A stretch of DNA of 64,000 nucleotides from Sipunculus nudus (taxonomy: Eukaryota; Annelida; Sipuncula; Golfingiida; Sipunculidae): positions 25,533,479 to 25,597,478 of the forward strand of contig CM049321.1 in the NCBI GenBank assembly GCA_026874595.1, given 5' to 3'. A program made the translations under genes and the position numbers. Positions 12,926-25,157 of the stretch are shown here, one piece after another. Every line of letters starts with the position of its first letter. Within the stretch, counting starts at the first letter, position 1. The notes under the pieces are model-generated. The model worked only from the letters and a program-made list of their open reading frames with translations, was not told the origin of the DNA and did not search any database.

Positions 12926-15340
12926 TAAATCCTTTCTTCAGGATACAGTTGTAATTTAAGTATCTACTGCTTGGATTTTGGGATCCACAAATCCATTGTC
13001 ACCAACAGAAACATCATTTCGTCACAGACAAATGCAAGTCCTTTCTTTGTCATAGAGGTGTAATGTATGTTTCTACTGTTATATTTATTGGTTTGTGAAT
13101 CAGCTAACGGCAAATAAAGCATCGCTGTGTAGTCATGCGGCATGCAAATCAGGGATTGCGTCAAAATGGATACCGATTACGTCATTTGCATTAAATGTTC
13201 ATAAGTCACTCTTTGTATTATTGCCTTTGATTTGGTGTATATACTTATTTTTTTAGGGTTAATTATTTGTCCAGTGGTAAAAATTATAGCGATGCACATT
13301 GGTGCATTAATCATACATTAATACGGTTAAAAGGTTCTATCGTGAAGATAGTTTGATGTCTGCCGCTTGGCTTAGTGTCTAAAATTGAGAAATTAAGACC
13401 AGTATTAAATTCTTGACTTCAGGTATTCTAAAATGACAAACAATGGACCCAAGATGGCCACCAGTACACTGAAACAGCATAAACTGGCGCATGTCTATGA
13501 AATCTATAAGGTGAAAGTGTTAGTCCAAGACAGAATACGAACAAAGCAGGAACAAAATAGCTAGGGCAAATCAAATTAGGATCGCACGATGAGCGTCATA
13601 ACTGAAACACAGTTATATTTTTGAGGTTTCTATTGGTCTGATCAAAGTCAAGTGCAAAATTACCATCCTTATTCTTTTATTATCATGCTGTATGGAATGC
13701 CGTATGTGTCCAGTTTATCAGGTAAAAAAAGAAGCTGGTTTTGTCTCCGACACCTACAGCTACATCGTAATATGAAGCAGTAGCTATGGACCATCATCAT
13801 CTATGCCTGCCAGTAACAGAATCAACTGATTGATAATCCTCACTTTTGTTCCAAGACTGTACCATAATATAATATAATTCTAGCCAAAGTCTTAACCACA
13901 AGGGTGCGCTCTCACGACCCAGGCTTGAACAGGTACTGGTCATCGAAGAAAGGCAAATGAAGAACGAATAACCTTCTAGCGCCTGTTATTGCTGCTTGGG
14001 CTGTATGCTCCCCAGGGACCCGAGAAAAGCCACAAGAGTGAACAGGCCCGAAAGACCAGGAAGGCATAGTCGGGTAAAGTCGGGTGAGACTTTAAACCCT
14101 TATCTTTTTACCTTTACACAGAACTCTGTCAGGAGCTGGTAAACAAAACGGACACCAGTTAAGAATTTTGGTTAAGGAGAGAGTCAACATTCGGTTCCCA
14201 AAAATGTCAACCAAGAATACTTATTCGAGGATGAACAAGACCTTCATAGAGTGCAGAATGTCTGTCACTTCTACAAAAGAACTGTTTTGAGGCACTGAAG
14301 AGTCAGGCTAAAGCAGCACAGTGAAGGAACAAGTAAGCATGGAGAGAGTAGAAATTTGACAAAGTCCCGAACCATGCTGAAATTAAGACCTTTACCTTTT
14401 CTTCAGGTCGATCAAAGCTGTAGATGGAACCTGCAAACAAAGTGCCACTTCCTCCTCTATACAAACTGCATGCACCATTAAAAGTGAAGAGTTTCATCAT
14501 TGAGAGGAATTTCAATACTTTCATAAACTCATATATAGACTTTCCACAGTCATTGCAGAGAAAATCGATTAGATCCATATGTGATCTACCAGCGATACGC
14601 CTGTCCCAAATTACAAGAGGTTGTGAAATCTACCTAGGGCATTATTATGTGCAATTTAACGTAAAATCCTCTGCAGTTTCTCTCAGAAAGAGCTCATGGC
14701 ACAAGATTTCAAGGATACCACAGTTATTCCCTGCACTATTTATAACAGTAGCAGCACATCAGACATCTAATCGGAGGGAGGCGTGCATCACAGGGAAAGA
14801 GATTACAAAAGCGCAGCTTTACTGGATACGTCCTCATATGTATGGAGAATCCCAAGAAACAGCTACATCTTAAACTCAGATGAGGCAAAAGAAAAATAGC
14901 ACCAAGGAATGCTTTCAAAACTATGTTTTTGCCAATATCGTCATCGTTGAAATCACCCCAAATTTGCAATAAAATAAAAAGAAGGGTCATCAATAAAGCA
15001 TGCTGGAAGCCCAAAAGAGGATAACTTCTGAAGTAGCAGTACCCATGAAATCGAGTGGATTCCCAAAGCCCAATACAGTGCGAAATGAAAAACAGGGCTA
15101 CTGACCTACAACATATAAATATGACGCACATAGACGTAAACGCCGACCTGGTGGACTTCTAAGATGCCAGTGATGTTGATGGGTAATCAAACAAACAAGA
15201 CGACCAGAGGTCACGCGCTTGCCGGAAATACTCTGACCCAGATAGGAAAACAGATAACCACAACACGTCATAAAGAAGACAAGGAGAAAGAGAATGAGCC
15301 CTTGTTTGTAAAGATTGGACGAATATTGACAAAGTTACGA
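12926..15340. other. Unassigned region, no gene I can support
   Basis: Frames of 91-149 codons overlap on opposite strands at 14303-15131 (plus 14424-14873; minus 14303-14578 and 14736-15131). None carries a domain I recognise and all three have unremarkable composition. The sequence could be a decayed mobile element, but no ends, reverse transcriptase or transposase motif was seen. Confidence 0.4.
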
Positions 15341-15349
15341 CGATAATAA

Positions 15350-16690
15350 TAATATGACGTGTTTTCATGACTTTGACCATGAACTTTGACCTATTTAAAA
15401 ATACACATACAGCATCAAGAAATTGTTCCAATATACGATAGAAGACAGTTGCAAAGTGATTCCTGATAAACTGTGGCCTATAGAATGCTATTATAACAGA
15501 GGCAAGAACCAGCAAGAAGGCAACATTTAGGACAAATTGCAAACAAACAGACATATTGACAAAGTGACACAGAGTTTTGACCAGTTGACTAGACTTAGTA
15601 GAAGACGAAGGTGAAAAAAGAGCCAACGTTTGTGAAGACAGGACCGGAATGGACAAAGTTAAGAGGAATATAACATTTTGAAGTGTTTTAAGTGACTGAT
15701 ATACTGACAAAGCGGCACAAAGGTAAGATAAGAAGACTAAACTATGTTATGAAGAAGACAGAGAGGAAGAAAATAAGCTATAGTTTATGAAATTTAGGTT
15801 GAAAGTTTTGGAGATATGGGCAAAAAATGATATGTTGTAGTGTTTCGTGTGCAGCGCCCCCTAGGGGCTATTTTCCGAAACTGAAAAACGAATCTTTTGA
15901 TATATAAGAGTATGACAAAATATGTATCAGTTTCAAAAGGATTCCTGTAGAATGCCATATGTTAGACACAAGAACAAGCAAACATTCGAAAACGATGAAA
16001 ACTGAGAGATAGACAGACACACTAACAAAGTAACACAAAGCTGAGGCCAGATGACTTGACCAAGTTATGGAGAAGACTCAGGGAAAGAAATTAAGCTATA
16101 GTATATGTTATTCAGGTGTATAGTTTTCGCCCCCTAGCTGCCATATCCCGAAAATGAAAAAAAAATTTTGAGATATAAGTGTAAGACATAAGATTCACCA
16201 ATTTCGAAAGATTGTTGCAAAACTGTGGCCTGTAGAATGCTATATGTCAGACAGAAGCACCAGCAAGAAGGTAAAATTCAGGTCAACTGACAGACAGACA
16301 GACATACTGACAAAGTGACACAAAGTTGAGCAAAGATGACGAGGTCATGTTACGAAGAAGACGCAGGGGAAGAAAATGAGCCTAAGTTTGTGAGGTTAGG
16401 ACTAATAGAGACAAAGTTATGATGAAAAAAGTTCGATGACCTTGAACTTGACCTTTGACTTATGCCAACCAATAACAATAGGCTACCAAGACTTTTAACT
16501 TTCAATCAACCCTGAAAGTTTCAGATTGATTGCTACAAAATTGTGGCCGGAGAGTACTGACAAACAAACATCGTGACAAACAGACATACGCCACTGACAA
16601 ACATGCTTTCCGAAATCGAAGATTTCCGGCAAGCAACAAAAACATCAGTACCTGGAGTATAAGGGCAAAGCGAAGGGTACACACAGAAAA
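15350..16690. repeat. Degenerate repeats of about 280-470 bp
   Basis: Diverged units share TGTGGCC(T/G)-TAGAATGC-ATATGT.AGACA, AGAA.CAGCAAGAAGG, a CAGACAGACATA(T/C)TGACAAAGTGACACA tract and GACTTTGACC. Clear instances are near 15470, 15945, 16230 and 16540. The 183-codon minus-strand frame at 15159-15710 is a translation of this repeat, not a gene. Confidence 0.6.
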
Positions 16691-16899
16691 AAATGATCAA
16701 CCATTTTAACATTGTTTAACAGTTATAAATATGCATGTTACACATAAATGAGTATGTTTGCAGAATGTTTTCCAGTATGTTCAACAGAGCTTGTTCTTGA
16801 TGGACTGGAGCTGGATTTGGTTTCGAACGCTTGACTTTTTCCCGGGTATCCTACACTAAATTTTACTTAACGGTCTTATAACCTCCTTAAAATGTTATA

Positions 16900-17870
16900 T
16901 TGCATAAGTGGCCATCTTGGATGTTATATTTGATATTTTAGGTTACGTGATTACCCAATAATATTTTTTTTCTTGTCATAATGTATTTATTTGCACACTC
17001 TAAAACCTAGATGTAGACATCAAACTCGCGTCTATGATAAAATAAGTAACTGCATTGACCATTTAAGTGTGTATGATTGTTCGGCGGCCATTCTGTGTAC
17101 TATCTTTGATGTATAGGTTAGCAGCTGACACAGGCTTTATTCTTGAACTGATTTTGTACCACCGGGCAACTATTTAACCCTTAAAAGAATAGTTATTGGA
17201 ACCAAACTTACGGCAATAATGTGAGGAATGACTGTAAATGACGTAATCGGTGGCCATTTTGAGCTATCTTTAATTTGCCAGTCACATGGCTCCATACCGA
17301 TGCTTTATTTAATTCATTGAATTTTCAGACAAAATAATAGCACATACCACAATTACAACTGCCTGGTGAAAAATAAATGATTAATGACCATTTTTAAGGT
17401 CTTAGCGGCCATAATGGAATCTCTCTTGGATTTGCAAGTGACATAATTACGTAATGATGTTTTTGATGGTTCCAATGGGTTTTTGGACCCGAAAATCCTG
17501 GTAGAAGATACCAAAATTTACAATTCTATGATGAAAAATAAATTATTTATGGCCATTTTAAGGACTTGGTGGCAACTTTGGACGCCATCTTGGATTTGTC
17601 GGTTACATAATTACGTATTGCTGTTTATGTTGGTTCCAAAGGATTTCTGGACCCGAAAAACCTGGTAGTGGATACCAAAATTACAACACTACGATGAAAA
17701 ATGAATGATTTAAAGCTATTATAAGAACACGGTGGCCATTTTGGACGATATCTTGGATTTGCCAGTAATTTTAAATACTTTAAGATGTTTTTACTGGTTC
17801 TAATGTATTTCTGGACCCCGAACACCTGGTAGTAGACATCAAAATTACAACTCCGAAAATAACAACTTTC
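16900..17870. repeat. Tandem array, about 164-bp unit, about 6 copies
   Basis: CTTGGATTTG recurs at about 17425, 17589 and 17752, a period of 163-164 bp. Each of these units also carries GGACCC(C)GAA, CCTGGTAGTAGATA and AAAATTACAA. Earlier, more diverged units begin near 16910, 17090 and 17255. Most units contain (C)CAT(T/C)TTGG, and several contain (T)TACGTAAT or TGACGTAAT. Non-coding. Confidence 0.65.
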
Positions 17871-18791
17871 GCGGGGTCCAGTTTTGGTAAACTTTTGATA
17901 TATTTCTCAGTTGGTCCTATAGTATAGAAAATCACCATAAAACAATTTCTTGCATATTTTGATCCGTCTATTCGACTCTTTAAGTCTGATGTTCACTTGA
18001 TTATCAGTTCAACATTTCCAAACATATATCTTTTCTCAAAATTTAATCACTTCATTCAAATAAATAAAGAATGTCTTTACTTTTAAGTGGGCAACAAGGA
18101 ATTTTTATTTTCATGGGATTTTGCGTATTTTTAAAGATAGAAAATATTGCGCTTGAGCATCATAGTTGAGGAAGTCAGGGACCCCCGCCCTAGGCGCTCC
18201 TTCAGGAACGATAAAGATGATACCTAAGTGAATGTTTAATAATTTTATATTTACTATTAGGCCAAAAGATAAGGAGAAATTCTGAGGAGGTAGAGATGAA
18301 AAATTAAGGTTGTAAATAGATAGGGTCCATAAATCTCAAACTTGGTCCAAGGTAAGATCAAGCTGATTTGGAAAGACTGCTTGCTTAGTGGATGTGATGT
18401 TAGTTTCTTTCTGCATAGGATGTGATAGGATTATGTCCAAAGGAGAAACCAATTTATTTTTGGCCATATTATGCTTGTGGTCATTTGTAAAGATCTGTAT
18501 TGAGTTTATATGTTTTATCCTGTTGTAAGTGTTGACGGATTGTTCTATCATGTAGCCTTTTACAGTCGGTTTGCTTGTGCGCGTTCTTATATCCGATATT
18601 TGAAGAACCTTATAGCTGCTCTGAGGGCTTTTTTTGTTGAACGTCTACTTTATATGTGTGCCTTAGCTGCACTTAAGAAAGCTATGGATCCGTATATGCC
18701 TACAGGGCAGATCCATTGTTTAAATAGGTGTGTAGCTGTCTCCAGTTTAGGTCCCAACTTCAGATAGCATACAGCCTATAGAGCATTAAAC

Positions 18792-19370
18792 CTACTCCAC
18801 ATTCGTTGACTGATATGCTCTATGTGTAGGTGCCAAGTGGCTTTTTTGGTAAATAATTACACCTAAGAATCTGGCAGCGTTAGAATCTTTAAAATTCTCA
18901 CCTAACAGTTTTAAAGCTTCAAAATATTTTGGTTTGTACGCTTTACTAAACAAACCCGTTTGTGTTTCGTTGGATTTAGTTTGATTCTCCAGGGGTTGCA
19001 CCAGTTGCTTATGCGCTCGTGCTGGGCTTGGACTGCGTTGCGTGAATAGCAAACGTTGGAACCAGTGGCCCAGATGGCTATGTCGTCAGCGTATTGTGAA
19101 ACGCTGACCATTTGTCCCGTTTTCGGAGGGTCGTTAACATTCATAATAAAGAGTAAAAGGGCTCAGCACTGAGCCCTGGGGAGTCCCAGCTTCAAGTATA
19201 ATCTCCTTAGATTTTGTACCTTTATGATAACCCATAAGGGATCTATCTGTCAAGAATAAGGAGATTAATCTTACTAGTTTATGTGGCAGATGGGATCTCA
19301 TAACTTTAATGCGGAGACCGTCAGGCCATACTGCATCAAAGGCCTTTTCGACGTCGCGAAATGTGGCCAA
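18792..19370 (-). pseudogene. Reverse transcriptase core of the non-LTR element, frameshifted
   Basis: The first frame shows the palm pattern with an FDAVW-like motif and GTPQGSVLSP. After a frame change the catalytic box reads YADD, and a second frame change precedes an FLGV motif. These are diagnostic of reverse transcriptase, and their order is correct for the minus strand. At least two frame changes mark the copy as dead. Confidence 0.85.
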
Positions 19371-19776
19371 GTGTACTGTCTTCGTTTCATACCGTTTGTG
19401 ATGGCCTGACTGAGCCGGAATATGCGATCACACGTTGATCTTTCGGAGCGAAAGCCTGATTGGTCGTCATTAAAACTTGGGCCATCCAGCTCGGCGGGTC
19501 TAGTCTCTGAGAACGCAAAAATTCGGTTTTTGAATATTTTTTATAATGGTTTGCCCAAACAGGGTAGCAAGCTGATAGGCCTGAAATTTGTCGGTTTCTC
19601 TGTTGTCTTGTCAGGTTTTTGGTTCAGGGTTACTTATGCCCTTTTCCATTCAATCGGAAAATTTCCCAATGGAGTGCACAGCGTGAACAGGTTTGCAATT
19701 CTCCCTTAACACGGGTATGGAATTTCCTTAAGTATTTTGTGAGTTTGTTCAGACCAGGGGCTGATTTGCCTTTGGA

Positions 19777-20271
19777 TTAGGCAAGAGCTCGTTTAACTTC
19801 AAGAACTCTCACCGGTCTTGCTGCTGCGTTGTCGTCACGGTCTTCCGTGGTCGGGTTTTCTACAGGAATAAACATTGTTTTATTTTCATCAATTATTTGT
19901 TTAGCTGTGTTAAAGAAATCATTCTTGAAGTCAGAGTGTGTCGGGGTTTTGTGTATTTGTTTTAAAGTATTCGCAAAAAGATCTGCACGACAATTTGCAG
20001 CAGCAGCAACTCTGCCGTCAGGGCGTATTAGGGGTTTAGCCTGTCCTGTATTATGGTTTAATTTAGAGTTAGAGAAACGTTTGAATTGTTTCCAGAATTC
20101 ATCTGAGTTTGTTTTATGATCTAGACTGGTAATATAATCTGACCATTCAGATCGCTTTTGTGCCAAGATAGCTCGGTCTACAAACCGATTTACTCTATTA
20201 AACAAAGCTTTGGCTTCCGTGGTACGTGTGCGTTGTTGGTAACGCCTGACTCGTCGCCTTAAGGTTACCAC
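19777..20271 (-). pseudogene. Pre-RT region of the non-LTR element
   Basis: A 164-codon frame rich in basic and polar residues with W-x3-F-x-K spacing (FWKQFKRFSN), ending just upstream of the palm motifs. It is typical of the linker between endonuclease and reverse transcriptase in LINE polymerases. The endonuclease that should precede it is absent. Confidence 0.7.
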
Positions 20272-20435
20272 CTATTTTATTTCTTGGGTGAAGTGCATAC
20301 CAGCCAAGAGAGGACCGCCCCAAAGAGCAAGTGTTGTTACGTTTGGTTTATAAAGTTATAACGTTAAAAAATAAACATAAATGTTATAAGTTTGCATACA
20401 CTATATCTGAATTATGACGGAACCTTAACAAAATG

Positions 20436-20437
<2 letters not shown>

Positions 20438-20485
<48 letters not shown>

Positions 20486-20511
20486 TATATTTATATAATT
20501 ATATATATATA
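20438..20511. repeat. (TA)n microsatellite
   Basis: Long TA run with a few interruptions. Confidence 0.95.
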
Positions 20512-21114
20512 TTCATTCTTTTACATATATAAAAGGCATCTTTCTTCAGGCACTTTCATAAGAGTTAAAAGTTTTCAATAGGTTTCCCATCATGGAGTTT
20601 ATGAGGTTTAAGGGATTCATAACATGTGGGTATTCGGATTCCATAAGCAAGTGGGTCTGCTTGGACGAGCTTCGCAGCCAGGAAGAATGGGGACTACAGG
20701 GATGGAGTGTCATTAACACTTCATCGTTATTGTTGCTTTGAATTTAGAGCATCTACCCAATAAGTTGGACAAAAATTATATCAGTTTTAAATCTTGTAAA
20801 GAATCTGAATCAATCCATTTCCATATTTGAAGAAAAAATAATAATAGTAAAGTTGAATTAATTGATGTACCCATGATGAGTATCAGACTAACATAAATAC
20901 AAAAATCTAGGTATACTGTTCAGTAGACACTTTAGAGACATCCAGCAAAATAAAACCTTGTGCCCAATTGCTTGTTTGCTAGCATTAAACACAACGTGCG
21001 ATATTATTTTCAAAATTAAAAAATTTTCTATTTTTAAACAGATTTTTTTTTAATGATATACAATGAACCAATTTACGCACATCCCATGTTTGTAACTTTG
21101 ACACAAGCGACGTT

Positions 21115-21118
<4 letters not shown>

Positions 21119-21168
<50 letters not shown>
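21119..21168. repeat. (TA)n microsatellite, left of hairpin
   Basis: Near-pure AT dinucleotide run. Confidence 0.95.
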
Positions 21169-21173
<5 letters not shown>

Positions 21174-21200
21174 AATAGCCATGCTGGTTCACTGTTTTAT

Positions 21201-21274
21201 AGATGGAACGGGTATACACAGAAAAGTGGTTCCCACTGGCAGTGAACCACTTTTCTGTGTATACCCTTTCCATC

Positions 21275-21277
<3 letters not shown>
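21201..21277. repeat. Near-perfect inverted repeat (hairpin) between two TA arrays
   Basis: Left arm AGATGGAACGGGTATACAC then AGAAAAGTGGTTC. Right arm GAACCACTTTTCTG then TGTATACCCTTTCCATCT. The arms pair over about 32 bp with very few mismatches, and the centre CACTGGCAGTG is itself palindromic. A related string (CACAGAAGAGTCTGTTCCC with GGCAGTGAACC) occurs near 36232-36262. This is a foldback or MITE-type element; ORFs running through it only translate the TA arrays. Confidence 0.8.

Positions 21278-21281
<4 letters not shown>

Positions 21282-21338
<57 letters not shown>
21282..21338. repeat. (TA)n microsatellite, right of hairpin
   Basis: Near-pure TA run. Confidence 0.95.
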
Positions 21339-21339
<1 letters not shown>

Positions 21340-21506
21340 TACACGACAGAGGGCAAATATTGGACTCTAGTACAACTGATCTCGCTGTCGTGAGAGTGCA
21401 GGCACGGATATACTAAACCACACACCGTAACCGTGCACTCGTTACCTATAATGTATCGTTTCAAGTTTGAGCTTACCTATATTGTCAATCATGCATTAAT
21501 TTTCAG

Positions 21507-21836
21507 CTCAATACTGGCCATCCGTTAGCAGTTGAAAAAAAAGACTGGGTTGAATACGGGCGTCTCCTCCAAGGTTTATCAGGGTGGCAATTAATGGCTG
21601 ATGTCCCTTGGTTGCGTGCGATGGGCACACTAAGTACACGTGTATATCATACAAGCAAAGAGACGTACGGATATGGCTTTAGTCGTCAATCAATGCTCAT
21701 AACAATCAGAGGTGAGGACCGCCTCCATTATCTGCGCCACGCACAGAACTTTCCCAGAAACCTGGCCAATTCCAGTCAAGCCGATGAAGGCAGGAGTATA
21801 CTGGCACCCCGCATTATAATGGCCCACAGCGGATAG
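21507..21836 (+). other. Orphan exon-like open frame
   Basis: After a good 3' splice site (TTAATTTTCAG ending at 21506) the frame stays open for 109 codons to a TAG at 21834-21836, running upstream of the ATG at 21594. The peptide is rich in W, Y and R and matches no family I recognise. No partner exon was found. It could be a terminal exon of an unseen gene, a transposon remnant, or chance. Confidence 0.25.
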
Positions 21837-24261
21837 TAACGGAGCGGGGAACCAGTCTAGGATATCTAACGGCGTATTTATGCTAAAGTGCATACGAGAT
21901 TCCTGGACACACTGAAGGTTTAACCCAAACTATTCAGAGGTTTCGTATGTACCTATAACGAGCCGGAGCTCCGTAAAAGGGAATTATCATTCATTTAAGG
22001 ATGAGGATATAAGGAGCTTAAATATACCTTTATACCTATACATAACACTCAATGCAGGTTCAAACAAATTCCACGTGCGTTTGTTGTGTGAACGGAGGAT
22101 TTCATCCAGATCCCAGACTTTGCCCTGATTTGATTGGCTGGTACACATGTGACATCATGGACTGAATTTATCAGGAACTCAGATCTAATAGTGCATGTTA
22201 TTTTTATTCTCTCATGAGAACTTGGTACTGACAGTGGCAGAAATACTGTGCTTTTACTGAGATCTAGAATTTTTAGTCACAGGGGATTTCGGAGTGTGTG
22301 ACGTCACTGCCAAGTTGCCAGTGCTCATAGATGTGTCAATAGTTTTTGAACAAATCACTCAACCTCATGTTTTTTTTGTTAAAAAAAATATTTTTTTTTC
22401 TCCGGGAATTTGGCTCATTTTATGTAAAATCTATATTATTAATATTTTTGCATAGGCAGTTATGTTACATGATAATATACTGAGATTTGGAAGAGTTTGC
22501 CTATACTTCAACTGCGCTTATCATGGTTATTCCTATCACCCTATCTAAATAAAAATATACGCGGCTGTTGAACATGAATAGAAGATTTTTTATCCATATT
22601 TAATTGAATTTAGGCTAAATATCACTGTTTGCTCTGAAATGAGTAAAATAAAACGCCTATTTATGTCGTAATAATCCAGGTGATTTTCCCTCTGCCCTGT
22701 TACGTTTGTATAAAAATTCAGCTTTGTTCGCTGAAAAAGAGCCTCCTCCCACTTTCAGATTGAACCAGGCATGAAGTTAGGGCTAAAATTCCAGGCGCGG
22801 ATCCAGGATTTTTTGCAGGGGGGGGGGGGGGTCAACTGGTGTCATTGGGTGATTATTCCGAGCAATTTACCTGTCATGGTACAAAATTGGTCTAAAAAAG
22901 GTTGGTAGCCTCAGCCCCTCCCCCTTTAAATCCGTGCATGAAATCGTGTCACACATTCAATGCCCTATAATTGATTTTTGGGCCATTTTGAGACGGGGGT
23001 GTGCCATGGTTCACCGGACAGGGGTTAATAAGTGCACGTGTACATTTCGCGAGTCAGCTTAATTTCAGGTCTTCACGAACACAACGTGAGCAACACTGCT
23101 GCGTGCGACCGGAGAAACAGTGGAAGCACAGTGAGTTTATTTAACATTTTGCTTTCCGTCCACCAAATTATTTATTGTAAGTAGATGTGCGTGCACATTT
23201 GAAGATAATGCATGTGCACTAAAAAATCAGAAATAATACTCATGCTTATCCTTCTCAGAAACACTTTCTATTAAGTTTCATTCGTTAAATTGTCCAAGAG
23301 GATTGGAGCATTAAAACCAATGCACTACGGACGTGTTACGAGACATTTAACACAAACAAAGTCATATTACTATATATCTAATTCTTATTTGGGAGGAGTA
23401 TAGAATCCGGCCTACATGGACGAGGTTATGGGTATATACGGACGGACGTTATGATGATTAAGATTCATGTAATGGAGAAATAAGAGGCATGTCGATGTCA
23501 TATCAACAACCATGTCATGGCTTATGTTGATCAGTACTAAATGAGAGGGTCAAGTCAGTTTAGACCCATCTTGGAAATGTAGGCCGGATTCTATACTCGG
23601 GGCCCCTATTTGACAAGAGCAGTTTTGGTGTTTGTGCCTGCAGCGCATGTGTCACAGAATACACATTCAAGAGGCTTAGTTGGTTGCAGTGGTCGCATTT
23701 TGATTTAGCGCCTTTTCGGTCCTCTGACATTAGCGAGTACACCTTTCAAGTTTGGCGTACCTACCCACTATAAGTACCTATACTGAGTTGTGTACTTAGT
23801 GAATTTTGACTCGGTGCATGTAATTTTCATCAAACAACGCCCAAACGCATTGTACAATTAAATGTGTATATTATAATTTGTTATATTTCCCAGCTTTCAA
23901 ACCATAACCTTTACAATCCTATAAGTTTTCACTGTCTCTTGTTGTGATTGGTATTACTGAATAATTCTAGTTACATTGCCTGCTGTATTATTCAGCTGTT
24001 TTGTAGAACTGCGCATACAAGAGCTGCAGACATGCAAGTACAGTCATCAATACGGATTAAACAGAGCCTTAAAAGACGCTATTTAATTTCTGAAGTATAT
24101 CCTCATAATTAATGTACGAAGTTTTTCCCTACAATTTCTTTGTAGTAAAACCAGCAAGAATTTTTTTTTTGTGAAGTCGAAAAAGACGATTGTTTGGTCT
24201 TTGGCCCCTTGATGTGTTTTACTTAACTTAATAATATGATTTAATTGTGTCATAAAAATAG
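21837..24261. other. No gene seen
   Basis: Mostly unique AT-rich sequence. It includes a fragment at about 22795-22835 with GCGGATCCAGGATTTTTTGC followed by a G-run, the same terminus as the elements at 31617 and 51308. A splice-donor-like GCACA|GTGAGT near 23127-23135, after a locally GC-richer stretch, could end a 5' non-coding exon of gene 2, but nothing confirms it. Confidence 0.35.
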
Positions 24262-24495
24262 GCTGTACAGTCGATTGGTAAAAATGCTCGATTTTCTCCG
24301 TTGTCGACCCGGGTTCGACATCCCGGCGTAGCTGTGAGAGCGGGTTGTTGCCTGTCCAAAGTCAGATTTTTTTCTCAGGTACCATGGGTTCCTCTAACCC
24401 TGTACCTTACCTAAAACATCATTCGAGCCATGCAGAGTGCCCTGTATTAGTTATTATGACAAGTTTTAGAATCCATATAAAATAAATTTGATATT
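24262..24495 (+). mobile_element. tRNA-derived SINE, diverged copy
   Basis: Contains GACCCGGGTTCGACATCCCGG, an RNA polymerase III B-box with a 2-bp insertion, preceded by a degenerate A-box region. The tail AGAGTGCCCTGTATTAGTTAT and the AAATAAATTTGAT end match the copy at 51462-51700. Confidence 0.65.
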
Positions 24496-24759
24496 TATAT
24501 TATATAACAAATCTTATATTTTTACAAATTCCAAAGAGGAATATGTAAATTAAAATATTTCTTTGACTCGTAACAAAAATGAGGAAAAAAAAAAAAAACC
24601 GTGATCAGCCAAATTTCATTTTTTTTTTTTTTTTAGTATTTCATGTCATGTTCTTCTGCCCGTCAAACTACTGGTCTCTCATACCTCCACCTGCGAATGA
24701 AAAATCGTATATGGTCGTAAGAAGTCGTAGGTTGTCTGAACTGGTCGTATGCACATCTA

Positions 24760-25144
24760 TAGGCCCAGTCACGCATGCCTACGATTGTCTACGATCACCT
24801 ACGACTACATGGTCACGACTGGTCGTTGCTGATTACCTGCGACATGTCGCACGGGATTAGGTTTGCGGTCACGCATGGGGCCACTTTACGAGCGGTCGTA
24901 ATCACTTTTACGAACACTCGTAAACTAGTCGTACGACAACAAAAGAATAAAAACGATTATCTCAGACTATTGCCGATTAGTTGTAGAATTGAGAACCGTT
25001 CACAATCCACTTACGTCTGGTAAAGCCCCAGTCACACATGCACCTACGACCGGTTTACGACAGGTTACGATCACCTACGACTGAAAAATCGTAAGTAGGC
25101 ATAGGTGTATGTAGGCAATCGTAGGCATGTGTGAGTGGGCCTTA
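24760..25144. mobile_element. MITE-like element with inverted ends and internal GTCGTA/TACGAC repeats
   Basis: The left end AGGCCCAGTCACGCATGCC-TACGATTG is mirrored by CAATCGTA-GGCATGTGTGAGTGGGCCT at the right end. A third, internal copy of the terminus (AGCCCCAGTCACACATGC) lies at about 25025. The interior is full of short ACGAC/GTCGT palindromes. No transposase. Confidence 0.7.
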
Positions 25145-25157
25145 AAGAAAAGTCGTT

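Larger units (their letters stand above)
18336..20280 (-). mobile_element. 5'-truncated, frame-broken non-LTR retrotransposon (Jockey-like)
   Basis: Read on the minus strand, the segment encodes successive pieces of one polymerase: a pre-RT linker (20271-19777), RT palm motifs (19370-18911) and a C-terminal RT segment (19052-18792). These lie in different frames, so the copy cannot make a continuous protein. No endonuclease domain is present upstream, consistent with 5' truncation. The clade call is inference from the motif style. A further minus-strand frame at 18551-18336 may be the element's downstream tail. Confidence 0.8.

Noticed and set aside
14303-15131. Overlapping open frames on both strands (up to 149 codons)
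   Set aside because: Opposing frames over the same bases with no recognisable motif and no splice support; kept only as unassigned.
15159-15710. 183-codon minus-strand open frame
   Set aside because: It lies in a degenerate tandem-repeat field, has no domain, and its sequence recurs in non-coding units to the right.
19422-20119. Plus-strand frames across the LINE
   Set aside because: Antisense shadows of the minus-strand reverse transcriptase region.
20438-21393. Open frames encoding long Tyr-Ile runs (also near 27633-28066 and 28814-29005)
   Set aside because: Translations of TA microsatellites.
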